A DNA stretch of 64,000 nucleotides from Amycolatopsis thermophila (GCF_030814215.1 NZ_JAUSUT010000001.1:1-64000), one strand, 5' to 3'. Positions 8,626-16,879 are shown, numbered from the stretch's first letter. Numbers and translations: made by a program. The notes: a model not told the origin generated them from the sequence alone.

Positions 8626-10074
8626 TCAGCCGGCCCAGGGCAACGGCCCCTCGTCCAACCCCCAGTACACGCTCTTCTGCCGCATGTACCCGAGGATCCC
8701 GTCCCGGCCCTTGTCCACCCCGAGCCCGCTCTCCTTCATCCCGGAAAACGGCGTCGAGATGCTGAACTGCTTGTAGGTGTTGATCCACACCGTCCCGGCC
8801 TCGACCCGCCGCGCGATCCGCCACGCCCGCCGGTAGTCGGCCGTCCAGATCCCGCAGGCGAGCCCGTAGACGCTGTCGTTGGCCTGCCGGACCAGGTCGT
8901 CCTCATCCACGTAGGGCAACAGCACCCCCACTGGCCCGAAGATCTCCTCCTGGCAGGTCTTCGACGTGTTCGGCAAGCCCTCCAGCAGCGTCGGCGGGTA
9001 GTAGGCGCCGGCCGACGAGGGCACCGCTCCCCCGCACAACACCCGCGCCCCCTCCTCCCGGGCCCGGTCCACCAGCGCCGCCACCCGGTCCCGGTGCGCG
9101 AACGTCACCAGCGGCGCCACCTGCGTGTCCCCCGCCACGCCCGGCCCCAGCCGCAGCCGCGAAGCCCCCGCCACCAGCAGGTCCCGGAACTCGTCGTACC
9201 GGGCGGCCGGCAGGAAGATCCGCGAGCCCGCGATGCAGCTCTGCCCGGTCGAGGAAAAGATCCCGTACAGGATCCCGGCCACCGCCTGCTCCGCCGAGGC
9301 GTCCGGGCACACGATCGTCGGTGACTTCCCACCCAGTTCCATCGTCACCGGCATGATCTTCTCCGCCGCGATGCGCCCGATGGCCCGCCCGGTCGACGTT
9401 CCCCCGGTGAACGCGACCTTGCCGACCAGCGGGTGCCGTACCAGCGCATCCCCCACCACCGAACCCGACCCGGGTAGCACGGACAACAGCGGGGCAGGCA
9501 CCCCCGCCTCCAGCACCAGCCGCGCCAGCGCGAGTGACACCAATGGCGTCGCTTCGGCGGGCTTGAGCAGTACCCCGTTCCCGGCCGCCAGCGCGGGCGC
9601 GATCTTCTGGGCGTCACTGGCGATCGGCGAGTTCCACGGCGTGATCGCGCCGACGACCCCGATCGGCTCGTACACCGACATCGTCAGGTACGGCCCGCGC
9701 TGCGGGGTCAGCGCGGTCTCCATGGTCTCCAGCGCCGCCGCGTAGAACCGGAACGTCGCCGCGGCACTGGCCACCAGCGCCCGCGTCTCCCGCAGGGCCT
9801 TGCCGGTGTTGCGCGTCTGCAGCAACGCCAGCTCGTCCGCGTCCCGCTCGATCAGGTCCCCGACCCGCATGAGCACCCGTGCCCGTTCGTGCGGCAGCAG
9901 CGCCGCCCACTCGGGCACCGCGGCCGCCTGCGCCGCATCGTCGACGTCACGCGCCGACGCCGCGTGCACGACCGCGAGCGGTTCCCCGGTCGCCGGGTCA
10001 ACGCACTCCAGCGGGGCGCCACCGCCCCGCCGCCACCGCCCGGCCACCAGGATTTCGTCCGCGGGCACTGTCAT
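8626..10074 (-). CDS. Aldehyde dehydrogenase family protein
   Basis: A 482-residue NAD(P)+-dependent aldehyde dehydrogenase of full family length. Key residues are visible: N148 in TPWNSP, K171 in LLKPAE, the glycine motif FTGGTSTGRAIG (about 222-233), E246 in MELGGKSP and the nucleophile C280 in STGQSCIAGSR. C-terminal EIFGPV matches the family. It is divergent from the cupin-led aromatic operon, across a gap with three identical-type palindromes, so it is probably co-regulated. It may oxidise an aldehyde intermediate, such as a semialdehyde from ring cleavage or formaldehyde/benzaldehyde released by the oxygenase. Substrate not provable. Confidence 0.93.
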   Translation of the reverse strand: MTVPADEILVAGRWRRGGGAPLECVDPATGEPLAVVHAASARDVDDAAQAAAVPEWAALLPHERARVLMRVGDLIERDADELALLQTRNTGKALRETRALVASAAATFRFYAAALETMETALTPQRGPYLTMSVYEPIGVVGAITPWNSPIASDAQKIAPALAAGNGVLLKPAEATPLVSLALARLVLEAGVPAPLLSVLPGSGSVVGDALVRHPLVGKVAFTGGTSTGRAIGRIAAEKIMPVTMELGGKSPTIVCPDASAEQAVAGILYGIFSSTGQSCIAGSRIFLPAARYDEFRDLLVAGASRLRLGPGVAGDTQVAPLVTFAHRDRVAALVDRAREEGARVLCGGAVPSSAGAYYPPTLLEGLPNTSKTCQEEIFGPVGVLLPYVDEDDLVRQANDSVYGLACGIWTADYRRAWRIARRVEAGTVWINTYKQFSISTPFSGMKESGLGVDKGRDGILGYMRQKSVYWGLDEGPLPWAG

Positions 10075-10107
10075 CGAGCCACCTCCACGTGTCCAGGACC
10101 GGCAGAA

Positions 10108-10125
10108 TAGCTTAGCCCTAAGCTA
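10108..10125. promoter_or_regulatory. Palindrome TAGCTTAG-CC-CTAAGCTA (site 1 of 3)
   Basis: Perfect 8-bp inverted repeat around CC, 33 bp upstream of the aldehyde dehydrogenase start on the minus strand. It contains the CTTAG-N2-CTAAG core that occurs twice more before the cupin gene. Candidate operator for the ALDH promoter. Confidence 0.75.
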
Positions 10126-10166
10126 ATTAGAAGACGTGAACGGCACGAATCCGGGGCGCCAGAAAA

Positions 10167-10178
10167 CTTAGCGCTAAG
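10167..10178. promoter_or_regulatory. Palindrome CTTAG-CG-CTAAG (site 2 of 3)
   Basis: Perfect 12-bp palindrome in the ALDH/cupin divergent region, 56 bp (centre to centre) from site 1 and 59 bp from site 3. Same core as both; candidate operator. Confidence 0.72.
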
Positions 10179-10225
10179 GGTTGTCGTCACCCGGGAGGCG
10201 GTGCTACAAACACTTCCCAAGTTCC

Positions 10226-10237
10226 CTTAGAGCTAAG
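10226..10237. promoter_or_regulatory. Palindrome CTTAG-AG-CTAAG (site 3 of 3)
   Basis: Third CTTAG-N2-CTAAG copy, ending 16 bp before the cupin start codon and just upstream of its AAGGAGA ribosome site. A bound repressor here would block transcription or initiation of the whole operon. Confidence 0.72.
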
Positions 10238-10253
10238 ACATCAAGGAGATCCC

Positions 10254-10763
10254 GTGACGACCACGCAAGCCGGCCTCGAGGAACTGATCGACTCCTGCAT
10301 CGCGACCCGCGAGTCGCGCTACGAGGACTGGGACACCCTCGGCTTCCAGGCCAAGGCGGGCGAGCAGTTCCGCCGGGCGCAGGTCCGCTACATCGGCTCC
10401 GGCGCCACCGGCAACCACGACACCGACAACCGCATCCTGCCCTCGGAGCACTTCACCTTCTCCAACATGCGCCTGCCGGCCGGCGCGATCGGCCCGGAGC
10501 ACACGCACCACGACGTGGAAGAGGTCTTCTTCGTCCTGGAGGGCACCCTCGAGGTGACCGTCCACGACGTCGAGGACGGCACCAAGACCGCCAGCCGCGT
10601 GCTGGGCTACCGCGACCTGATCCGCGTGCCCGCCGGGGTGCCGCGCAGCCTGCGCAACATCGGCGAGGGTGACGCCCTGTTCGCCGTGATCATCGGCGCG
10701 CAGAAGCCGCAGTTGCCGACCTACCCGCCGACCTCGCCGATGCACGGCGTGACCCGCGGCTGA
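10254..10763 (+). CDS. Cupin domain-containing protein
   Basis: A 169-residue single-domain cupin starting at GTG 10254 after AAGGAGA. Metal-site motif 1 is GPEHTHHDVEEVFFVLEGTLEV (given as positions about 81-102, with the His-x-His and Glu ligands) and motif 2 is RVPAGVPRSLRNIG near 126-139. Such cupins act as dioxygenases, isomerases or simple binding proteins. As first gene of an aromatic-degradation operon it may process a ring-cleavage or side-chain product. Exact reaction unknown. Confidence 0.88.
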   Translation: MTTTQAGLEELIDSCIATRESRYEDWDTLGFQAKAGEQFRRAQVRYIGSGATGNHDTDNRILPSEHFTFSNMRLPAGAIGPEHTHHDVEEVFFVLEGTLEVTVHDVEDGTKTASRVLGYRDLIRVPAGVPRSLRNIGEGDALFAVIIGAQKPQLPTYPPTSPMHGVTRG

Positions 10764-10766
10764 GCC

Positions 10767-11702
10767 ATGACCCGGACGGTACGAGTTCACCAGAGCACCT
10801 GGCTGGCCGACGGGGTCGTGGGCGTCGAGCTGCGCGACCCCGCCGGGGCGGCCCTGCCGGCCTGGGAGCCGGGCGCGCACCTGTCGCTGCACCTGCCCAA
10901 CGGGCTGGTCCGGGAGTACTCGCTGTGCGGCGACCCGGCGGACGGGCACAGCTGGACCGTGGCCGTCCTGCGGGAACCGTCGTCGCGCGGTGGCAGCGCC
11001 TGGGTGCACGAACGCCTCACCCCCGGCACGGTGATCGAGGTCGACGGGCCGCGCAACAACTTCGCGCTGGAGGACGCGCCGCGGCACCTGCTCATCGCCG
11101 GTGGCATCGGAATCACACCGTTGCTGGCGATGGCGAACGCCCTGCAGCAGCGCGACTCCGCCTGGTCGATGCTCTACTGTGGACGTTCTCGGTCGGGCAT
11201 GGCCTTCCTCGGCGACCTGCCCCCGGACCGGGTGCGCGTGCACGCCGACGACGAGCGCGGCGGCCCGCCGGACCTCGCGTCCGAGCTGGCCGGCCTCGAG
11301 CCGGGCACGCTCGTCTACTGCTGCGGCCCGGAACCGCTGATCGCCGCGGTCGAGGCCGCACTCCCGGACACCGCGATGCTGCGCGTGGAGCGGTTCCGCG
11401 CCCCCACCGCCGCGCCGGCCGCCGCCGACGAGGGCTTCGACGTGGTGTGCGGCGGTTCCGGGCGGCGGATCCCGGTGCCGGCCGGGGTGTCCATCCTGGA
11501 CGCGCTCGCCGGCGCCGGGGTGGCCGTGCCGAACTCCTGCCGTGAAGGCGTGTGCGGCACCTGCGAGACCAAGGTGCTGTCCGGGGAACCGGAGCACCGC
11601 GACTTCCTGCTGAGCGATGACGAGAAGGCGGCCGGCGGCTCGATGCTCATCTGCGTGTCGCGCAGCCGGTCGGCCGAGCTCGTCCTGGACGTGGAGGACT
11701 GA
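10767..11702 (+). CDS. PDR/VanB-type oxidoreductase (FMN/NAD reductase with C-terminal 2Fe-2S ferredoxin)
   Basis: A 311-residue class IA oxygenase reductase. Order: flavin-binding barrel (about 1-105, REYSLCG at 49-55 as the flavin motif), NAD-binding domain (about 106-212, AGGIGITPLL at 111-120 and YCCGPEP at 184-190), then plant-type 2Fe-2S ferredoxin (about 225-311) with C258, C263, C266 and C296. This order is typical of phthalate dioxygenase reductase and VanB. It lies two genes before the Rieske oxygenase, so it very likely passes electrons from NAD(P)H to it. Confidence 0.95.
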   Translation: MTRTVRVHQSTWLADGVVGVELRDPAGAALPAWEPGAHLSLHLPNGLVREYSLCGDPADGHSWTVAVLREPSSRGGSAWVHERLTPGTVIEVDGPRNNFALEDAPRHLLIAGGIGITPLLAMANALQQRDSAWSMLYCGRSRSGMAFLGDLPPDRVRVHADDERGGPPDLASELAGLEPGTLVYCCGPEPLIAAVEAALPDTAMLRVERFRAPTAAPAAADEGFDVVCGGSGRRIPVPAGVSILDALAGAGVAVPNSCREGVCGTCETKVLSGEPEHRDFLLSDDEKAAGGSMLICVSRSRSAELVLDVED

Positions 11703-11705
11703 GCC

Positions 11706-11897
11706 ATGCCTTCCAGCTACGAGAACGCGTTCGGCGACGAACTCGAGGCGATCTACGGCCGCGGCGTGCACGACCTGCCCGGGGTCGTGGCCGCCCTCAA
11801 CGCCTCCGGGGTGCGCCCCGCCGGCGGCGAGGACTGGACCGAGCCGTCGTTCACCGCCGAACTGGCCCGCCTGAGCGGAACGGAGAACCACTCGTGA
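11706..11897 (+). CDS. Small recombinase-like helix-turn-helix protein (63 aa)
   Basis: A 63-residue protein between the reductase and the Rieske oxygenase. Its stop overlaps the oxygenase GTG start in a GTGA junction, so it is translated with it. The body VVAALNASGVRPAGGEDWTE plus the following SFTAELARL resembles the part of serine-recombinase domains with the pattern LN-x2-G-(V)-x-T-x6-W-(T/S). No catalytic recombinase domain is attached, so DNA cutting is not expected. Possibly an oxygenase accessory or assembly peptide, or a small regulator. The family assignment is from memory of this pattern and is moderate. Confidence 0.7.
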   Translation: MPSSYENAFGDELEAIYGRGVHDLPGVVAALNASGVRPAGGEDWTEPSFTAELARLSGTENHS

Positions 11898-12937
11898 ACC
11901 CCTTGCACACCACGGAGGGCCTGCTGCGGTTCGGGCTGCGGGACCGCTGGTACCCGCTGTGCCCGTCGGAGCACGTGCGCACCGGCGAGCTGGTCCGGAT
12001 CGACCGCGCGGGCGAGCAGCTGCTGCTGTGGCGCGACGCCGCGGGCACCGTGCACGTCCAGGAGGACCGCTGCCCGCACCGCGGCGCCCGGCTGTCGCAG
12101 GGCGTGCACATGGGCGACCGGATCGCCTGCAACTACCATGGCGTGCAGGTCGACGCGGAGGGCACCGTGGTGTCCGTACCGGGCAGCCCGGGCTGCGCGC
12201 TGGAGGGCCGCCGCGTGCTGCGGACGTTCCCGGCTCAGGAGCACGCGGGCGCCGTCTTCGCGTGGTTCGGTGTCGACGAGTCGGCCCCACCGGCCACGCT
12301 GGAGGTCCCGGCGCCGATCGCGGGCGGGGCGTGGTCGCGGTTCCTGTGCTACGTCGAGTGGAATGCGCCGTACCTGTACTCGCTGGACAACCTGCTCGAC
12401 CCGATGCACGGCGCCTTCCTGCACCGCAACAGCCACACGATGTTCGCCGGCAAGCGCGAGGCGGTGTTCCAGATCCGTGTCACCGACACCGGATTCGTGT
12501 TCGAGAAGACCGACCAGCGCGGCGTCAACTTCGACTGGGTCGAGTTCACCCACGGGGGCGCCGACTGGGTCACCCTCGAGATCCCGTACCCGGACACGGC
12601 CGGGCCGGGCGGGCCGTTCACCATCGTCGCCGGGCTGTGCGCGATCTCGGAGAACCGGCACGCCGGGTTCTTCTGGCGCTGCCGCGAGGTTTCCGGCTGG
12701 GAGCGGGACAGCTGGCGCTTCCTCTACCGCAACCGGCTGGAGGCGCGGCACTACGCCGTGCTGGAGCAGGACCGCGAGATGGCCGAGGCGATGCCCGCCG
12801 ACGCGTGGGACCGGGAGAACCTCTACCAGCACGACATCGCCCTGGTCCGGATGCGCCGCCTGCTGAAGGCGGAAGCCGCGAAACAGGCGGCCCGCCTCAC
12901 CGAGCCCGCGACCGCAGCGCCGGTCCCGGTCGCCTGA
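11894..12937 (+). CDS. Rieske 2Fe-2S aromatic ring-hydroxylating oxygenase, alpha subunit (phthalate/vanillate type)
   Basis: A 347-residue oxygenase of the short class IA type that works without a beta subunit. The Rieske centre is C60-P-H62 and C79-x2-H82 (CPHRGA and CNYHGV). The mononuclear iron site is D169-x2-H172-x4-H177 in NLLDPMHGAFLH. The start GTG overlaps the preceding small gene by 4 bp. It receives electrons from the reductase encoded at 10767. Relatives do O-demethylation, ring dihydroxylation or monooxygenation of aromatic acids. The following extradiol dioxygenase implies that the product is or leads to a catechol-type diol. Confidence 0.95.
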   Translation: MNPLHTTEGLLRFGLRDRWYPLCPSEHVRTGELVRIDRAGEQLLLWRDAAGTVHVQEDRCPHRGARLSQGVHMGDRIACNYHGVQVDAEGTVVSVPGSPGCALEGRRVLRTFPAQEHAGAVFAWFGVDESAPPATLEVPAPIAGGAWSRFLCYVEWNAPYLYSLDNLLDPMHGAFLHRNSHTMFAGKREAVFQIRVTDTGFVFEKTDQRGVNFDWVEFTHGGADWVTLEIPYPDTAGPGGPFTIVAGLCAISENRHAGFFWRCREVSGWERDSWRFLYRNRLEARHYAVLEQDREMAEAMPADAWDRENLYQHDIALVRMRRLLKAEAAKQAARLTEPATAAPVPVA

Positions 12938-12958
12938 CAACTTCCCTTGGAGGACACC

Positions 12959-13882
12959 ATGTCCGAACCCGTCGTCCGGTTGCGGGCGCTGCGGTCGGTC
13001 ACCCTGCGCTCCACCGCGTGCGCCGACGCGGGCGAGTTCTACCGCGAGGTGTGGGGACTGCGGCAGGTCGAGCAGGACACCGGCGCGGTGTGGCTGCGCG
13101 GCACGAGCAGCGAGCACCACGTGCTGCAGCTGCAGCAGGCCGAGCGGAACGCGCTCGGCAAGGTCGCGTTCGCCGTGGCCACGCCGCGGGAGATCGACGA
13201 GGCCGCGAGCCGCCTGGTCGCGCAGGGCATCCCGCTGGTGACCGAGCCCGGCAAGCTCGACCAGGTCGGCGGCGGGTACGGTCTGCGGTTCGCCGACCCC
13301 GAGGGCCGGCTGGTCGAGTTGTCCGCGGACGTGTGGGCCGTGACCCCGGACGATCCCGACGGCCACCCCGCGGTGCCGCGGAAGCTGGCGCACGTGGTGC
13401 TCAACACCGTCGACATCGACGCGGCCTGCCAGTTCTACACCCGCGTGCTCGGCATGCGGATCTCCGACTGGTCCGAGCACCAGATGGCGTTCCTGCGCTG
13501 CAACGCCGACCACCACGTGATCGCGTTCAACCAGGCGCCGTTCACGTCGGTCAACCACGTCGCCTACGAGATGGCCTCGATCGACCACTTCATGCGCGGC
13601 ATCGGACGACTGCGGCACCACGGCATCACGCCGCTGTGGGGTCCGGGGCGGCACGGGCCGGGCAGCAACACCTTCGGCTACTTCGCCGACCCGGCCGGGC
13701 TGGTGTGCGAGTACACCTCCGAGGTCGAGCAGGTCGTCGAGGACGCGTGGCTGTGCCGGGTCTGGCGGCGCACCCCGGAGCTGTCCGACCTGTGGGGCAC
13801 CGCGGGACCGCCGTCGAAGGACGTGCGCGCCCACATGGCCGGCGTGCCCGACCCGGGCTACTCCGCGTGGTGGCGGGGATGA
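12959..13882 (+). CDS. Extradiol ring-cleavage dioxygenase-like VOC family protein
   Basis: A 307-residue type I extradiol dioxygenase with two vicinal-oxygen-chelate modules (about 8-130 and 140-290). Start is ATG 12959 after TTGGAGGACACC. Iron-ligand region candidates in the second module are KLAHVVLN (His), SVNHVAYE (His) and LVCEYTSE (Glu), in the order H-H-E of the family. It would cleave a catechol next to the hydroxyls (meta cleavage). It sits directly after the Rieske gene and before a C-C hydrolase, the standard order of steps. Ring substrate unknown. Confidence 0.9.
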   Translation: MSEPVVRLRALRSVTLRSTACADAGEFYREVWGLRQVEQDTGAVWLRGTSSEHHVLQLQQAERNALGKVAFAVATPREIDEAASRLVAQGIPLVTEPGKLDQVGGGYGLRFADPEGRLVELSADVWAVTPDDPDGHPAVPRKLAHVVLNTVDIDAACQFYTRVLGMRISDWSEHQMAFLRCNADHHVIAFNQAPFTSVNHVAYEMASIDHFMRGIGRLRHHGITPLWGPGRHGPGSNTFGYFADPAGLVCEYTSEVEQVVEDAWLCRVWRRTPELSDLWGTAGPPSKDVRAHMAGVPDPGYSAWWRG

Positions 13883-14655
13883 GGGCCGGGGTGATCGGCG
13901 CGGGCTCGATCGGCGGCGTGGTCGCCCGCGCGCTGCGCGACGGGGGCGTGCCGGGTGCCACGCTGTCCGGTGTCGTGGATCCGGCCGGCCCGGCGGACCT
14001 CCCCGTGGTGCGGCCGGACGAGCTGCTGTCCACTTCGGACCTGGTGGTCGAGGCGGCCGGGCAGCGGGCGCTCGCGGAGCTGGGGCCGCGGGTGCTGGCC
14101 GCGGGGCTCGACCTCCTGGTCGTGTCCGTCGGAGCGCTCGCCGACGACGCCCTGCTGGAGACGTTGCTGTCTGCCGGCCCAGGTGAGCTGCACCTGTCCA
14201 CCGGCGCGATCGGCGGGCTCGACCTGCTGCGCGCGGCGGCCCGGATGGCGCCGCTGGCGCGGGTGACGATCGAGACGACCAAGCTGGCCGCGAACCTGGT
14301 GCAGCCGTGGATGACGGCGGCCGAGGCGGAGCGGCTGCGGACGACCGAGGTGCCGGTCGAGCTCCTGCGCGGCGCGGCGCGGGAGGTGACCGCCGCGTTC
14401 CCGAAGTCGGCGAACGTGGCGGCGTCGGTCGCGCTGGCCGCGGGAAGCTGGGACGTCGTGGAGGCCGCGGTGATCGCCGATCCCGCCGCCACCGTGACCT
14501 CCCACGTCATCACCGCCGAGGGACCGGCCGGGTCGTACCGGTTCGAGATCCGCAACCGGCCCTCGCCGGTGACGCCGACGAGCAGCGAAGTCGTGCCGCA
14601 CGCCGTGCTCAGCGCGCTCGCCGCGCTGGCCGAGCCGAGGGTGGTGTTCCGGTGA
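13879..14655 (+). CDS. Aspartate dehydrogenase domain-containing NAD(P)-binding protein
   Basis: A 258-residue protein that starts at ATG 13879 inside the previous stop (ATGA). The N-terminus MRAGVIGAGSIGGVVARAL is a Rossmann GxGxxG. The C-terminal half (GAIGGLDLLRAA, TTKLAANL, FPKSANVAASVALA, VTSHVI) is the DUF108/aspartate dehydrogenase fold. True members convert aspartate to oxaloacetate for NAD biosynthesis, but no nadA/nadC is nearby. Its place inside a meta-cleavage operon suggests a different amino or oxo-acid step, for example on a nitrogen-containing or semialdehyde ring-cleavage product. Confidence 0.85.
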   Translation: MRAGVIGAGSIGGVVARALRDGGVPGATLSGVVDPAGPADLPVVRPDELLSTSDLVVEAAGQRALAELGPRVLAAGLDLLVVSVGALADDALLETLLSAGPGELHLSTGAIGGLDLLRAAARMAPLARVTIETTKLAANLVQPWMTAAEAERLRTTEVPVELLRGAAREVTAAFPKSANVAASVALAAGSWDVVEAAVIADPAATVTSHVITAEGPAGSYRFEIRNRPSPVTPTSSEVVPHAVLSALAALAEPRVVFR

Positions 14656-15365
14656 GCCCCGTGCTGTTGCTCCACGGCATCGGGGGGTCGAGTGCCTCGT
14701 TCGAGTCGCAGGTGAACGTCCTGTCCGAGCGGCACCGGGTGGTCGCGTGGGACGCGCCCGGCTACGGCGAGTCGCCGGATCCCGAGCGGGCGGACATCGG
14801 CTGGTACGCCGGGCAAGCGGCGCGCGTCTTCGGCGAGCCCGCGCACGTGGTGGGCGTGTCGTGGGGCGGGGTCATCGCGACCCGGCTCGCGCTGGACCAC
14901 CCCGTGCTGTCGCTGACGCTGGCCGATTCGACGCGCGGTTCCGGGACGAGTCCCGAGGCCGCGGCGCGGATGCGGGCTCGGGTGGACGAGCTGGCCGAGG
15001 TGGGCCCCGCAGAGTTCGCCCGACGGCGGGCGCCGCGTCTCAGCGCGGACCCGGCCACCCGCGCGAAGGTCGAGGCGACGATGGCGCGGGTACGCCTGAA
15101 CGGGTACCGGGCGGCGGCGGAGTCGATGGCGACCACCGACCACGGTCCGGTGCTCGGCCAGATCTCGGTGCCCACGCTGGTCGTGGTCGGCTCCGCCGAC
15201 CAGGTGACCGGAGTCGAGGAAGGCCGGTTGCTGGCACGGGAAATCCCCGGAGCCCGCCTGCGGGTGATCGGCGGCGGGCACGCGGCGAACCAGGAGTGCC
15301 CGGACGAGTTCAACGAAGTCCTGCTGGAGTTCCTGTCCGAAGTGGAGGCTTCCCGATGCGGCTGA
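14652..15365 (+). CDS. Alpha/beta hydrolase (meta-cleavage product hydrolase-like)
   Basis: A 237-residue alpha/beta hydrolase with GTG start overlapping the previous stop. Seen: oxyanion motif LLHGIGGSSASFE, nucleophile elbow GVSWGG (Ser), acid in VVGSADQVTG (Asp) and catalytic His in GGGHAANQE. The length is slightly short for MhpC/BphD (about 280) because of a reduced lid. The context after an extradiol dioxygenase supports hydrolysis of a C-C bond in the ring-fission product or of an enol-lactone. Confidence 0.9.
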   Translation: MSPVLLLHGIGGSSASFESQVNVLSERHRVVAWDAPGYGESPDPERADIGWYAGQAARVFGEPAHVVGVSWGGVIATRLALDHPVLSLTLADSTRGSGTSPEAAARMRARVDELAEVGPAEFARRRAPRLSADPATRAKVEATMARVRLNGYRAAAESMATTDHGPVLGQISVPTLVVVGSADQVTGVEEGRLLAREIPGARLRVIGGGHAANQECPDEFNEVLLEFLSEVEASRCG

Positions 15366-16090
15366 TCGTGGTGACCGGCGCCGGGCGCGGGCTCGGCTGG
15401 GCGATCGCCGACGCACTGGGGGCCGCCGGCGCGCAGGTGGTCGTGGCCGAGCGCGATCCGCGGCGGGCGGCCCGCGGGGTCGCCGAGCTCGCGGAGCGCG
15501 GGCGGACCGTGCACCGCGTCGACACCGACGTCGCCGAGCCCGATTCGGTGGCGCGGCTGGCCGAGCGGGTCGCCGAGATCGGGCCGCTGCACGGCCTGGT
15601 CAACAACGCGGCGATGGCCGACGGGGTGGGGGGCAAGCACTTCGCCGACCTGGAGGTCGACGCGTGGGACCGGCTCATGACGGTCAACGCCCGCGGCCCG
15701 TGGCTGGTCGCCCGCGCGCTGTACCCGCAGCTGGCGGCCACCGGCGGGCGGATCGTGAACATCGCCTCCGACGTCGCGCTGTTCGGACCACCGCGCCTGG
15801 TGCACTACGTGTCGTCGAAGGGCGCGGTGATCGCGATGACGCGTGCGATGGCCCGCGACGCCGGCCCGGACGGGGTGACGGTGAACGCCGTCGCGCCGGG
15901 GCTGACCGAGGTCGAGGCCACCCAGCGCGTGCCCCGCGAACGGCACCGGCTCTACGCGGACAACCGGGCGCTGTCCCGCCCCCAGCAGCCGGACGACGTG
16001 GTCGGCGCGGTGGAGTTCCTGCTCTCCGACGCGGCCGCCTACATCACCGGGCAAACGTTGGTCGTCGACGGCGGATTCGTCTGCCACTAG
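15356..16090 (+). CDS. SDR family NAD(P)-dependent oxidoreductase (canonical)
   Basis: A 244-residue classical short-chain dehydrogenase. Motifs are VTGAGRGLG, LVNNAAM, catalytic Ser in NIASDVALF and YVSSK. The C-terminus LVVDGGFVC is typical. The ATG at 15356 overlaps the end of the hydrolase gene by 10 bp. Probably oxidises a dihydrodiol or alcohol intermediate, or reduces a keto intermediate, of the pathway. Compare the adjacent SDR, which lacks the catalytic residues. Confidence 0.92.
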   Translation: MRLIVVTGAGRGLGWAIADALGAAGAQVVVAERDPRRAARGVAELAERGRTVHRVDTDVAEPDSVARLAERVAEIGPLHGLVNNAAMADGVGGKHFADLEVDAWDRLMTVNARGPWLVARALYPQLAATGGRIVNIASDVALFGPPRLVHYVSSKGAVIAMTRAMARDAGPDGVTVNAVAPGLTEVEATQRVPRERHRLYADNRALSRPQQPDDVVGAVEFLLSDAAAYITGQTLVVDGGFVCH

Positions 16091-16099
16091 GAGCTTGTG

Positions 16100-16879
16100 A
16101 TGGACCTCGGACTTTCCGGGCGGGCGGTCGTCGTGACCGGTGCCAGCTCCGGCGTCGGACTGGCCACCGCGGCGATGCTGCTCGCGGAGGGCGCGCACGT
16201 CGCCGCGTGTGCCCGCGACGTCGTGCGCCTGGACACGGCGCTGGCCGGCCTGCCCCGCGCAGCGAGCGCACGGTTGCACACCGCCGCGTGCGACGTCCTC
16301 GACGCCGACGACGTGCGCCGGTTCGTGACCGGCGCCGGCGAAGCGTTCGGCGGGCTGGACGGCGTGGTCAACAACGCCGGCCGCTCGCTGATGGCGCGGC
16401 TGGCCGAGACCAGCGACGAGCAGTGGCGCGACGAACTGCACCTCAAGGTGTTCTCGGTGCTGCACGTCGTGCGCGCCGCCCAGCCGTGGCTGCGGCCCGG
16501 TGCGGCGGTGGTCAACGTCAACGCGATCCTGTCCCGCCAGCCCGAACCGAAGCTCGCCGCGACCTCCGCGGCGCGGGCGGCGTTGCTGAACCTGTCCAAG
16601 ACGCTGGCCGCGGAGCTGGCGCCGGAGGTCCGGGTCAACTCGGTGTGCCTCGGGCTGGTGGACACCGGGCAGTGGCGGCGCCGGTACGAGCAGAGCGGCA
16701 CGTCCCTGGCGTGGGAGGAGTGGACCCGCGAGCTGGCCGACGACCGCGGCATCCCGCTCGGCCGGCTGGGCACCGCCGACGAGGTCGCCTTCCCGATCGT
16801 GGCGCTGCTGTCGCCGCGAGCTTCCTACATCACCGGCTCCGCCCTCGACGTCGGTGGCGGCGTCGCCCGGTACGTCTAG
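16100..16879 (+). CDS. SDR family protein with altered catalytic site
   Basis: A 259-residue SDR. ATG 16100 is preferred over GTG 16097 because AGGAG (16089-16093) is better spaced. NAD(P) motif VTGASSGVG and VVNNAGRS are intact. Where classical SDRs have YxxxK the sequence is LAATSAARAALLNLSKTLA: the aligned Tyr is Thr and the Lys is Arg. The segment LGLVDTGQWRRRYEQ matches a distinct SDR subgroup I recall from Rieske-type clusters that also has SAAR. Either a different proton relay is used or it is non-catalytic. Confidence 0.9.
   Translation: MDLGLSGRAVVVTGASSGVGLATAAMLLAEGAHVAACARDVVRLDTALAGLPRAASARLHTAACDVLDADDVRRFVTGAGEAFGGLDGVVNNAGRSLMARLAETSDEQWRDELHLKVFSVLHVVRAAQPWLRPGAAVVNVNAILSRQPEPKLAATSAARAALLNLSKTLAAELAPEVRVNSVCLGLVDTGQWRRRYEQSGTSLAWEEWTRELADDRGIPLGRLGTADEVAFPIVALLSPRASYITGSALDVGGGVARYV

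Noticed and set aside
11706-11897. Evidence for a mobile element from the recombinase-like peptide
   Set aside because: There is no catalytic recombinase domain, no terminal repeats and no target duplication; the gene is embedded in an operon.
10233-12290. Minus-strand open frame of about 685 codons
   Set aside because: Antisense to the cupin, reductase and Rieske genes; composition is Arg/Gly/His-rich with no motif.
11753-13834. Minus-strand open frame of about 693 codons
   Set aside because: Shadow of the Rieske and extradiol genes; no domain and no ribosome site.
13879-14655. AspDH-like gene as part of NAD biosynthesis (nadX)
   Set aside because: No nadA or nadC nearby; it is overlapped on both sides by aromatic-degradation genes.
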